Assembly (NCBI GenBank): GCA_021733645.1 | Contig: JAHREJ010000011.1 | Span: forward strand, 31,794 to 95,793 | Length of the DNA stretch: 64,000 bases | From: Bacillus subtilis subsp. subtilis | GTDB lineage: Bacteria > Pseudomonadota > Gammaproteobacteria > Xanthomonadales > Xanthomonadaceae | Reading direction: 5' to 3' | Shown: positions 24,392 through 32,349 of the stretch, one piece after another | How positions within the stretch are numbered: the stretch's first letter is position 1 | How the letters are laid out: each line of letters begins with the position of its first letter | Notes under the pieces: model-generated | Seen by the model: the letters and a program-made list of their open reading frames with translations, nothing else | What the model was told of the DNA's origin: nothing | The model's database searches: none | Program-made: the position numbers and the translations under genes

Positions 24392-27367
24392 ATGTTGACC
24401 GAACGCCATCGCCATCGCTGCATCCCCGCCACCCCCTTGTCCATCGCGCTGGGCCTGGCCCTTGCCGTGGCCGGCAATGCCAGCGCGCAGGACGCGGCCA
24501 AGCCCGGTGCCAAGGCCACCGAGCTGCAGCGCATTGAAGTGACCGGCTCCAACATCAAGCGCACCGACGTGGAAACCGCCTCGCCGGTGCAGGTGATCAG
24601 CAAGCAGGACATCGAAAACATGGGCGCGCGCACCCTGCTGCAGGTGCTCGACAACCTGCCGGCGGCACGGCCTGGCCAGCAGGACGCGCGCTCGCTGTTC
24701 ACCGGTTCGGATGGCGCCTCCCAGGCCAACCTGCGCGGCCTGGGCGCGCAGGGCACGCTGGTGCTGTTGAATGGCCGCCGGTTGTCGTACTACGGCGCGC
24801 CGGCCGGCTTCCAGACCCAGTTCGTCAACATCGACGCGATTCCCGCCGCGGCCATCGAACGCATGGAAGTGCTCACCGACGGCGCCTCGGCGGTGTACGG
24901 CACCGATGCGGTGGCCGGCGTCATCAACGTGATCACCAAGCGTTCCTACCAGGGCGCGGAGATCAACCTCACCACCGACAAATCCTCGCGCATCAGCGCC
25001 TACGGCGAACACCAGGGCAGCATCACCGCCGGCTTCGGCGACCTGGATGAAGACCGCTACAACGTCTATGCCTCGGTGAACCTGTACCGTCGCGATGCGA
25101 TCCCGCTGAGTGATTTCTACGACAAGCGCCCCAGCCAGTACTACGTCAACAACCCCAACTACCTGCCCAACCTGCGCCTGGGCACCGGCAGCAAGCCGGG
25201 CGAGTTCAACCCGGGCAGCTACTTCGCCTTCGACCCGGTCACCGGCCGGCGCGTGCAGGAAGCCGCTCCGGGTTGCACCACCGTGCTCGCCACCGAAGCC
25301 GCCGGGCCGCGCTGTATCTGGCAGACCTGGATGAACAACGAGATCGACGCCGGGGCCAAGTCCGAGCGCAACACCGCTTATGTCAACGCACACTTCCTGA
25401 TCGGCGACAGCACCGAGGCCTTCGCCGAAGCGACCTACACCGACATCGACCTCACTGCCAACGGCGGCACCCCACGCGCCTACGGCACCACCACCGGCAA
25501 CCCCACCAGCTGGTTCTCGCGCAACACCGGCACTACGGTCAACCAGTTCCTGTATCCGTACCTGGGGCCGAACAACGAATACAACCACGCCTCGCCCGAG
25601 TTGAAGGCGTTGGTGGGCGGCGTGGTCGGCCTGCAGTACCTGCTGCAGGACGTGGGTGCCAATCACTTCGGCCAGCGCAACACCGACCAGAGCTACCGCG
25701 TGGTGGCCGGCCTGCGCGGCGACGTGGGCGACTGGAACTGGGAAACCGCCTTCGCCACCGCCGGCAGCCACTCGGTGACCTACCAGACCACCAACGTCAA
25801 CCTGGCCGGTTTCGAGAAGGCGTTTGGTCCGTACAGCATCGACCCCGGCACCGGCCGGGTGATCATCTCCGACCATCCGGCCTACAGATTCGGTGAACTC
25901 AGCGAGGCCAACGCTGCGCTGATCCGTCAAGCGTTCCCCACCTTCGACATCCAGTCCTGGACCCGCCTGCATACCCTGGACGGCAAGATCGAAGGTCCGC
26001 TGTTCCAGATGCCTGCTGGTGAAGTGCGCGCGGCGTTCGGCTTCAACGCCAGCCGCGAAACCTTCTACACCCCCGGCAACCCGGACGCGGCCAACGGCCT
26101 GATCACCCAGCAGGGCGGCTCGTGGTTCGACGGCAAGCGCAACACCTACGCGTTGTTTGCGGAAACCGTGGCCCCGCTCACCGAGAAGCTGGAACTGGAC
26201 GCGGCCCTGCGCGTGGACAAATACCCCGACTTCAGCGCCAACCTGGCCCCGAAGGTGGGCCTGAAATACCAGATGTTCGACCAGCTGATGCTGCGCGGCA
26301 CCTATTCCACCGGCTTCCGCGCACCCAGCCTGGCCGAGTCCGGCAACGGCGGTGTGTTCGCCCAGCTCGGCGGCTACCGCGACGAGGTGCGCTGCAACGA
26401 GACCAACGCTATCGCCAACCTGCTGTTGCAATCCCAGCGCGGCGGTGACGTGGATCTGGGCAAGACCCTGCTCAACAGCGATTGCAGCCGCACCGTGGCG
26501 CGCATGACCCAGCCCAACCCGGAACTGAAGCCGGAGAAGGCCAAGATCACCACGCTGGGCTTCGTCTACGAGCCCACCGCGTGGCTGTCGGTGTCGGCCG
26601 ATTACTGGTTCATCTACCGCACCAACGAAATCGTCGCACCGGACTTCACCCGCGACGAAGACATCATCGCGTCCACCCGCTCGCCGATCACCGAGGCCGA
26701 CCGCGCCAACGTGGCCGCGCTGGCGGCGATGTGCGCCGCCCCGGCCAGTGGCGTGAGCTGCCCCGGCACGCTGCCCGGCTACAGCACCGGCAACGTGGCC
26801 AGCGTGGTGGGCCAGTACAAGAACCGCGGCAAGACCCTGATCGACGGCTTCGACATCGATGCCCGCAGCCGTTTCGGGCTGGGCGAATGGGGCACCCTGA
26901 ACATCGGCGTGGCCGCCACCATCGCCAACCGCAACCGCTCCTACCTGGACGATGAAAGCGGCTGGTACTACGGCGACCTGGTGGGCTATTACAACAACCC
27001 GCGCCTGCGTGCCACGCTCAACGCCGACTGGACCTACCAGCAGGTCACCACCAGCATGTTCATCAACTACGTGGGCGGCACCAAGTGGGCCTTGCAGCAG
27101 ATTGACGAGGAAGACAACAACCCGCAGACCTGCACCGCCGGCTACCTGGCGGTGGAGCAGAGCAAGTGCGACGGCGCCCCGTCGTGGTGGACCGCCAACC
27201 TGAGCGTGGCCTGGCGCCCGGATGACCACTGGAACGTGGGCTTCACCATCAAGAACCTGTTCGACCGCCTGCCGTTCTACGATCCGAACAGCTTCCTGGG
27301 CGATTCCAGCGATTACGCGACCATCTTCGGTCGTGGTTACAGTCTGACCGTCGGCTACAAGTTCTGA
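24392..27367 (+). CDS. TonB-dependent outer-membrane receptor for amino-sugar oligosaccharides
   Basis: A 991-residue TonB-dependent receptor of the large Xanthomonadaceae/Caulobacter type. The signal peptide ends ASAQ. A TonB-box-like ELQRIEVTGS is followed by the plug (VQVISKQDIENMGARTLLQV, later LLNGRRLSYYG and DGASAVYGTDAVAGVINVI). The 22-strand barrel ends in the aromatic signature YKF. The ATG at 24392 has a strong AAGGAG 8 bases upstream; the frame is open further upstream only by chance. It lies 137 bases after the GH31 gene and before the GH109-like gene, so it is the likely uptake gate for GalNAc-containing products (OmpAga role). Confidence 0.93.
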   Translation: MLTERHRHRCIPATPLSIALGLALAVAGNASAQDAAKPGAKATELQRIEVTGSNIKRTDVETASPVQVISKQDIENMGARTLLQVLDNLPAARPGQQDARSLFTGSDGASQANLRGLGAQGTLVLLNGRRLSYYGAPAGFQTQFVNIDAIPAAAIERMEVLTDGASAVYGTDAVAGVINVITKRSYQGAEINLTTDKSSRISAYGEHQGSITAGFGDLDEDRYNVYASVNLYRRDAIPLSDFYDKRPSQYYVNNPNYLPNLRLGTGSKPGEFNPGSYFAFDPVTGRRVQEAAPGCTTVLATEAAGPRCIWQTWMNNEIDAGAKSERNTAYVNAHFLIGDSTEAFAEATYTDIDLTANGGTPRAYGTTTGNPTSWFSRNTGTTVNQFLYPYLGPNNEYNHASPELKALVGGVVGLQYLLQDVGANHFGQRNTDQSYRVVAGLRGDVGDWNWETAFATAGSHSVTYQTTNVNLAGFEKAFGPYSIDPGTGRVIISDHPAYRFGELSEANAALIRQAFPTFDIQSWTRLHTLDGKIEGPLFQMPAGEVRAAFGFNASRETFYTPGNPDAANGLITQQGGSWFDGKRNTYALFAETVAPLTEKLELDAALRVDKYPDFSANLAPKVGLKYQMFDQLMLRGTYSTGFRAPSLAESGNGGVFAQLGGYRDEVRCNETNAIANLLLQSQRGGDVDLGKTLLNSDCSRTVARMTQPNPELKPEKAKITTLGFVYEPTAWLSVSADYWFIYRTNEIVAPDFTRDEDIIASTRSPITEADRANVAALAAMCAAPASGVSCPGTLPGYSTGNVASVVGQYKNRGKTLIDGFDIDARSRFGLGEWGTLNIGVAATIANRNRSYLDDESGWYYGDLVGYYNNPRLRATLNADWTYQQVTTSMFINYVGGTKWALQQIDEEDNNPQTCTAGYLAVEQSKCDGAPSWWTANLSVAWRPDDHWNVGFTIKNLFDRLPFYDPNSFLGDSSDYATIFGRGYSLTVGYKF

Positions 27368-27375
27368 CGGTTCCA

Positions 27376-27399
27376 CCGCGCCGGCCCCCGTCGGCGCGG
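27376..27399 (+). terminator. Intercistronic hairpin between receptor and GH109-like genes
   Basis: CCGCGCCG (27376-27383) pairs with CGGCGCGG (27392-27399) across an 8-base loop. No T-run follows, so it is more likely an mRNA-stabilising or attenuating stem than a full terminator. Confidence 0.4.
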
Positions 27400-27420
27400 T
27401 CTCAAGAGGAGGATTTTTCC

Positions 27421-28776
27421 ATGCAACGTAGGGAATTCATCGCGGCCAGCGCCGCCGTCGCCGCCAGCAGCCTGCTGCCACAGACCCCCGCCTGGGCGCG
27501 CGGGCGCAAGGTGCGCCTGGGCGTGATCGGCACCGGCATGCGCGGCCAGGTACTGCTCAAGGAACTGGTGCGCCGCGACGACGTGGAGGTGGTGGCGCTG
27601 TGCGACATCGAGCCGATCATGCTCGGCCGTGCCGTGGACATGGTGGCCAAGGCCGGCAAGCCGGCGCCGAAGACCTACGGCCAGGACCGCGATGTGAACG
27701 CGTGGAAGCGCCTGCTGGAACAGCGCGGCCTGGATGGCGTGGTCATCGCCACCCCGTGGGAGTACCACGCACCGATGGCCATCGGTGCGATGCAGGCCAA
27801 GGTGGCGGTGGGCTGCGAGGTGGTGGCCGGCATCACCCTGCAGGACCACTGGGACGTGCTCAATACCCAGCTGTCCACCGGCACCCCGTACATGCTGCTG
27901 GAAAACGTCTGCTACCGGCGCGATGTGATGGCCGCGCTGCAGATGGTGCGCAAGGGCCTGTTCGGCGAGCTGGTGCATCTGCAGGGCGGCTACCAGCACG
28001 ACCTGCGCGGAGTGAAGTTCAACTCCGGCGACCCCAGCCAGCCCTATGACAGCGGCGTGGAATTCGGTGCCAAGGGCTGGTCCGAAGCGCGCTGGCGTAC
28101 CGAGCATTCGGTCAAACGCAACGGCGAGCTGTATCCCAGCCACGGCATCGGCCCGTGCGCGATGTACACCGGCATCAACCGCGGCAACCGCTTCACCCAC
28201 ATCAATGCCTTCGCCAGCAAGGCGCGCGGCCTGCACGACTACACCGTGGCCAAGAGCGGCGGCACCACCCATCCCAGCACAAAGGTGGCGTTCAAGCTGG
28301 GCGACGTGGTGACCACCACGCTGGCCTGCGAGAACGGCGAAACGATCCTCCTGCAGCACGACACCTCGCTGCCGCGCCCGTACTCGATGGGTTTCCGCGT
28401 GCAGGGCACCAAGGGCCTGTGGATGGATGTCAACCAGTCCATCCATATCGAAGGCCGCAGCCCGCCGCACCAGTGGGAAGACTTCAAGGCTTACCAGGAC
28501 CAGTACGAGCACCCGCTGTGGAAGCAGCACGCCGACACCGCCGCCAGCGCCGGTCACGGCGGCATGGACTGGTTCGTCATCCACGCCTTCGTTGAAGCAC
28601 TGAAAGCCCGCGCGCCGATGCCGATCGACATCTACGACGCCATCACCTGGAGCGCGATCACCCCGTTGTCCGAGCAGTCCATCGCCAACCGCTTCCAGAC
28701 CCTGGAATTCCCCGACTTCACCGCCGGGCTGTGGAAGCAGCGCAAGCCGATCTTCGCGTTCGACGGCACCTACTGA
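27421..28776 (+). CDS. Tat-exported Gfo/Idh/MocA protein, GH109-like (alpha-N-acetylgalactosaminidase)
   Basis: A 451-residue protein with a twin-arginine signal (RREFIAASAAVAASSLL, about 3-19), meaning it is exported folded with its cofactor. The NAD(P)-binding loop VIGTGMRGQ and the downstream LCDIEP mark the Gfo/Idh/MocA fold. The blocks DGVVIATPWEYHAPMAI, ENVCYRRDVMAAL and YPSHGIGP, as well as the segment GGMDWFVIHAF, fit glycoside hydrolase family 109. These enzymes cleave alpha-GalNAc by an NAD-dependent oxidation-elimination mechanism. Ribosome binding site AGAGGAGG is excellent. With the GH31 enzyme it would give two extracytoplasmic alpha-GalNAc-releasing activities. Confidence 0.88.
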   Translation: MQRREFIAASAAVAASSLLPQTPAWARGRKVRLGVIGTGMRGQVLLKELVRRDDVEVVALCDIEPIMLGRAVDMVAKAGKPAPKTYGQDRDVNAWKRLLEQRGLDGVVIATPWEYHAPMAIGAMQAKVAVGCEVVAGITLQDHWDVLNTQLSTGTPYMLLENVCYRRDVMAALQMVRKGLFGELVHLQGGYQHDLRGVKFNSGDPSQPYDSGVEFGAKGWSEARWRTEHSVKRNGELYPSHGIGPCAMYTGINRGNRFTHINAFASKARGLHDYTVAKSGGTTHPSTKVAFKLGDVVTTTLACENGETILLQHDTSLPRPYSMGFRVQGTKGLWMDVNQSIHIEGRSPPHQWEDFKAYQDQYEHPLWKQHADTAASAGHGGMDWFVIHAFVEALKARAPMPIDIYDAITWSAITPLSEQSIANRFQTLEFPDFTAGLWKQRKPIFAFDGTY

Positions 28777-28784
28777 AGCAACGG

Positions 28785-28810
28785 CGCACCGACCAACGTT
28801 CGGTGCCTAC
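28785..28810. repeat. Single SMAG-type REP element
   Basis: The palindrome gcaccga/tcggtgc, ending in the CTAC tail (28807-28810), lies directly behind the GH109-like gene. It resembles the inverted copies at 4.2 kb and may help end or stabilise the transcript. Confidence 0.6.
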
Positions 28811-28937
28811 CGGCGTTTTCGCCATCGCACTGTCACGCAGCGTGCGCACAGTACACGCCCACCAGGCCGCCGGCGGGCCCCCGCTGCATGCGGCGTCGCG
28901 CGGTCCTGGTTCCTGACACAACGATGGAGCAGGGCCG

Positions 28938-29372
28938 ATGGGCGTGTGGCAATGGCGGGGCTGGGCCTGCCTGCGGGGATGGGCATTGCTGGGTGGGCTG
29001 GCCGCGGCCGGCACGGCCGGCAGCGCCGAACCGGGGGTGCCGGACACCTGGCTGGCGTACGCCGCCAGCGCCAGCACGGCGCTGGCGCAACGTCTGGCCC
29101 GCACGGACGACGACCGCGTGGCGCGCCTGCAGGTGTTTCTGCAGCAGCACCCTGACACCGCACTGGCCGACACGCTGGCGGTGAGCCTGTGGATCGACGA
29201 ACGCGGCCATATCACCCGCAGCCAGTTCGCCTCGCTGGGCGATGCGCACGTTGATGCCGACCTGCGCGCGCTGCTCGACCACGCCGCATTGCCCGGCCCG
29301 CCGCCGCCCGGCATGCGCCAGCCGCTGCGCCTGGGGCTGTCACTGCAGGCGGCAGAAGCGATGGCGCCGTGA
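28938..29372 (+). CDS. Small exported protein with a TonB-C-like domain
   Basis: A 144-residue protein: a signal-like hydrophobic segment (about 10-29, ending GSA), then a short helical part rich in Ala, and a C-terminal domain LAVSLWIDERGHITRSQF with a closing PLRLGLSL strand. The latter is the beta-alpha-beta pattern of TonB C-terminal domains; compare NVWLDAAGAVTRVEL in the TonB-like protein at 49925. There is no proline-rich spacer, so it is not a complete TonB. It opens the exoprotein locus and precedes the STN protein, separated only by a small gene on the other strand. Function unknown; a periplasmic adaptor or mimic of TonB is possible. Confidence 0.7.
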   Translation: MGVWQWRGWACLRGWALLGGLAAAGTAGSAEPGVPDTWLAYAASASTALAQRLARTDDDRVARLQVFLQQHPDTALADTLAVSLWIDERGHITRSQFASLGDAHVDADLRALLDHAALPGPPPPGMRQPLRLGLSLQAAEAMAP

Positions 29373-29377
29373 GCAGG

Positions 29378-29761
29378 TCAAGGATGCACCGGCACCGGTA
29401 GCGGCACCCGTACCGGCGGCGGCGCAGGGCGTTGCGGTTGGGTGGATACCCCGAAACTGCTGCCCATCCGCTGCTGGGTGGCGGCCCGGTTGGCCAGGCC
29501 CAGCGCACTGGGCGATTGCCGTGGCAGCCGTTCCGCATCGGTCACCGTTGCCGCGCGCGGCAACGGTGCGGCGGGCGCGAGCAGGCGGCTGATGCAGGTG
29601 TAATCGGGCACCCGTTCGCCATTGACCTCCAACTCGATGCAGCCCGGCGCGGGCAGCCCCGCGTCGGCGTGCGCCGGCGGTGCCCCCAGGCCCAGCCACA
29701 CTGCCGTACAGGCCAGCACCGCCCACCCATCGCTCCTACGTGCATGCCGCATGTCTGTCAC
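29378..29761 (-). CDS. Small secreted protein of unknown function
   Basis: A 127-residue protein with a basic N-terminus and hydrophobic segment ending AHADA, a probable signal peptide. The mature part contains the pair of cysteines in PGCIELEVNGERVPDYTCIS and a Pro-rich tail. It is convergent with the preceding gene (5 bases between stop codons). I do not recognise a family. The intact signal and the cysteine pair argue that it is real, but the frame competes with others in GC-rich DNA. Confidence 0.55.
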   Translation of the reverse strand: MTDMRHARRSDGWAVLACTAVWLGLGAPPAHADAGLPAPGCIELEVNGERVPDYTCISRLLAPAAPLPRAATVTDAERLPRQSPSALGLANRAATQQRMGSSFGVSTQPQRPAPPPVRVPLPVPVHP

Positions 29762-29814
29762 CGCATTGCAATGATGCCGCTCTAACGTGACCGGCTTGGC
29801 GTTCTGATGCTGGC

Positions 29815-30537
29815 GTGTCTTGCATGCAGTTTGATGACACCGGGGCGCAGGCCCGCCCGCAAGCGCGGCTGTGGGGGGCGCTGATCGCGGCGCTCATTGC
29901 GGTGCTGGGCCACGTGCTGCCATCGGTGGCGGCGGCCGACGCCGGTGACACCACGGCCACGCGCCACTTCGACATACCGGCACAACCGTTGCCACAGGCG
30001 TTGCAGTTGTATGGGGAGACCACCGGGGTGGCGGTACTGATCGATGCCCATTTGCTGGGCGGGCTGCGCTCGACGCCGGTCAAGGGCACCCAGGCACCCT
30101 TGGCGGCGCTGCAGACGCTGTTGCAGGGCACCGGACTGGTCCCCCGCTTCGTCGACGGCGCTGCCTTCACCCTGGTGCCCGCCGATGCCGGTGCCGCCGC
30201 ACCGTCCACGGCGTTGCCCACCCCTGCTTCCAGCGCGGTACCGGCACACGCCGCGCGGGTCCTCCAGCAATCGCTGGAGCAGGCATTGTGTGGCGACCGG
30301 GCCACCCGCCCGGGTCGCTACCGGGCCGCACTGCAACTCTGGTGGGACGAGGACCGCAGCATCGCGCGGGTGGAACTGCTGGAAAGCAGCGGCGACCCCG
30401 CGCGCGACAACGCCATCGTTGCCCGCCTGCGTGGTCTGGCGCTCCCCGGCCTGCCCGCCGGGCTGCCGCAGCCGGTGACGATGCTGCTGCTGCCACGCAG
30501 CGCCGCCGCCACGGTGCCCTGCAAGGGGCGGCCGTGA
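29815..30537 (+). CDS. Exported STN-domain protein with C-terminal TonB-C-like domain
   Basis: A 240-residue protein. An N-terminal hydrophobic segment (about 20-40, ending AAA) is followed by an STN (secretin/TonB N-terminal) domain: HFDIPAQPLPQALQLYGETT, then VAVLIDAHLLGG and ALQTLLQGTGL, VDGAAFTLVPAD. After an Ala/Pro linker comes a TonB-C-like part (LQLWWDEDRSIARVEL, later LPQPVTMLLLP). STN domains normally sit at the N-terminus of signalling TonB receptors and contact FecR-type anti-sigma factors. Here the domain is free of any receptor and lies directly upstream of the sigma/FecR pair. The stop codon overlaps the sigma-factor GTG. Start is GTG at 29815 or ATG at 29824. Confidence 0.78.
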   Translation: MSCMQFDDTGAQARPQARLWGALIAALIAVLGHVLPSVAAADAGDTTATRHFDIPAQPLPQALQLYGETTGVAVLIDAHLLGGLRSTPVKGTQAPLAALQTLLQGTGLVPRFVDGAAFTLVPADAGAAAPSTALPTPASSAVPAHAARVLQQSLEQALCGDRATRPGRYRAALQLWWDEDRSIARVELLESSGDPARDNAIVARLRGLALPGLPAGLPQPVTMLLLPRSAAATVPCKGRP

Positions 30538-31064
30538 GCGGCCTGGGCGGCTTGTTCCTGGCCCACTACGAGGCGTTCCGCAAGCGCCTGCGGCGCCGGC
30601 TCGGTTCGGACGACCTGGCCCTGGATGCCCTGCAGGAAACCTGGCTGCGCGTGGAGCGGATGGGCAGCGCCCAGCCGCAGCGCAATCCGGTGGCGTACCT
30701 GTTCCGCATGGCCATCAACGCCGCCAGCGACCAGCGCAGTGCACAGGCGCGGGTACTGACCGGCAGCGAGGTGGAGGCGCTGATGGACGAAGGCACCGAC
30801 CACCTGGACCCGGCCACGGTCACCGTTGGCCGCTCGGAAATGAGCGCCCTGGCCGATGCGCTGCGCGAGCTGCCGCAGCGCCAGCGATCCATCCTGATTG
30901 CCGCGCGCGTGGAGCAACGCCCCATCGAGGCCATCGCCGCCGAACACGGGGTGTCCTCGCGGATGATCGGCAAAGACCTCAAAAAGGCGCTGCAGCACTG
31001 CGCCACACGGCTGGACCGGCCGCTGGTGCAGCGGTTCGGTCCCGGCGCCGGAAAACCGTCATGA
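30534..31064 (+). CDS. ECF-type (FecI-like) sigma factor
   Basis: A 176-residue sigma-70 family factor. Region 2 is FLAHYEAFRKRLRRRLGSDD with ALQETWLRVER; region 4 is LRELPQRQRSILIAARVE followed by IAAEHGVSSRMIGKDLKKAL, a helix-turn-helix. The GTG start overlaps the upstream stop codon (GTGA), and its own TGA overlaps the ATG of the FecR gene (ATGA). Such overlaps enforce fixed ratios of STN protein, sigma factor and anti-sigma factor. The likely target is the exoprotein operon starting 270 bases beyond the FecR gene. Confidence 0.9.
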   Translation: MSGLGGLFLAHYEAFRKRLRRRLGSDDLALDALQETWLRVERMGSAQPQRNPVAYLFRMAINAASDQRSAQARVLTGSEVEALMDEGTDHLDPATVTVGRSEMSALADALRELPQRQRSILIAARVEQRPIEAIAAEHGVSSRMIGKDLKKALQHCATRLDRPLVQRFGPGAGKPS

Positions 31065-32077
31065 CTGGTATGAACCCTCTCGCCCCGACCGCGATTTCGC
31101 CCGACCTGCAGCAGCAGGCGCACGACTGGCTGCTGCGCCTGCAGAGCGCGCCGGTCACCCAGGCCGACGCCGATGCGTTCCGCCGCTGGCGTGCGCTGGA
31201 CCCGCGCCACGCGGCGGCCTTTGCGCAGGCGCGCGGTTTGTGGGCCGCGCTGGGGCCGGCACTGCAGGCCAGCAGCGCCCCGCCGGCGGTGTCGGCCACG
31301 GCCGCGTCGTTGCCGCTGCCTGCTTCGGTGCGCCACGTGCGCCCGCGCAGCCGGGTCAATCTCACCCGGCGCGCGTTCCTGGGCGGGGCGGTGGCCGCGG
31401 CGGCCGGCGGCTGGCTGGTGGTGCGCTCGCCGTTGGGCATGTGGCCGGAACTGGATGCGCTGGGTGCCGATTACCGCACCGCCACCGGTGAGCAGCGTGA
31501 CCTGGACATACACGGCATTGCCGTGGCCATGGGCACGCGCACGACCCTGCGCCGCATCGACGGTGGTGCCGGCATCGCACTGGGCCAGGGCGAAGCACAG
31601 TTCAGCGTCCCTGCGCACGGCAGCGCCGGCGTTGCCATCCACGTCGACGGCGCCCGGGTTACCCCGGCGGCCGGTGCACGCATCAACGTGCGCTGCGTGG
31701 GCGCCGATGTGCGCGTGACCTGCCTGGCCGGTGCGGCGGTGCTGGTGCGGGGCGCGCGAACGGTTGCCCTGCAGCCGGGCTGGCAGGCGCGCCTTGGGGG
31801 CGACCGCATCGCCTCGGTTGCGCAGGTAGCCACCGATCGCATCGACGCGTGGCGCCAGGGCTGGCTGGTGGTTGACGACCAGCCCCTGGGCGAGGTGGTG
31901 GAGGAGGTCAACCGCTACCGCCCCGGACGCATCGTCATCACCGGCGCGGCGCTGCAGGCGCGCCGCGTGCAGGCGCGCCTGCCGCTGCGTGACCTGGATA
32001 CCTTCATTGACCTGGTGCGCAACGTGTATGGGGCGCGCGTGGTCAACATGCCCGGCGGCGTGGTGCTGCTCGGCTGA
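31061..32077 (+). CDS. FecR-type anti-sigma factor with twin-arginine membrane segment
   Basis: A 338-residue membrane protein. The cytoplasmic DUF4880-type N-terminus (ADAFRRWRALDPRHAAAFAQA) binds the sigma factor. A single membrane segment (about 105-122) is preceded by RRAFLGG, a Tat-type signal as reported for FecR of E. coli. The periplasmic FecR domain (about 130-250) and a C-terminal DUF4974-like/STN-contacting domain (LGEVVEEVNRYRPGRIVI, ending VVLLG) follow. It would hold the sigma factor until an outer-membrane or periplasmic partner signals. Confidence 0.88.
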   Translation: MTGMNPLAPTAISPDLQQQAHDWLLRLQSAPVTQADADAFRRWRALDPRHAAAFAQARGLWAALGPALQASSAPPAVSATAASLPLPASVRHVRPRSRVNLTRRAFLGGAVAAAAGGWLVVRSPLGMWPELDALGADYRTATGEQRDLDIHGIAVAMGTRTTLRRIDGGAGIALGQGEAQFSVPAHGSAGVAIHVDGARVTPAAGARINVRCVGADVRVTCLAGAAVLVRGARTVALQPGWQARLGGDRIASVAQVATDRIDAWRQGWLVVDDQPLGEVVEEVNRYRPGRIVITGAALQARRVQARLPLRDLDTFIDLVRNVYGARVVNMPGGVVLLG

Positions 32078-32349
32078 GTGTGCGTGAGCCCGCGCCGGCG
32101 CGCGTGATTCCAGCATGTGTCGATGACGGTGCGATGACGCACGCCGCACCGATCGCGATCGCGTCATGCGCACATGAATTTTTTGTTGCAACGGTTCAGT
32201 CGTTGCCACTGGCCTGCGTCTTATCCAGCGTAACAAGCGCAACGCATTGCCCTGTCACGCTGCTTCCTGTTGCCAGGGAACGGCGTGCCGCGGACTGCGG
32301 TGACCTGCGCTTGCCCTTATAGCGAACGATATTGCGACGGGTGACGGCG
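32078..32349 (+). promoter_or_regulatory. Leader/promoter region of the exoprotein operon
   Basis: These 272 bases contain no gene. They are richer in A+T than the flanks around 32174-32240 (ATTTTTTGTTGCAAC, later GCGTCTTATCC). I cannot name a sigma-70 promoter with confidence; an ECF-type promoter is plausible given the sigma factor encoded just upstream. Confidence 0.35.

Noticed and set aside
20784..27376. Long minus-strand frames opposite the GH31 and TonB-receptor genes
   Set aside because: Same composition artefact; no ribosome binding sites or recognisable motifs, and the sense proteins are unmistakable.
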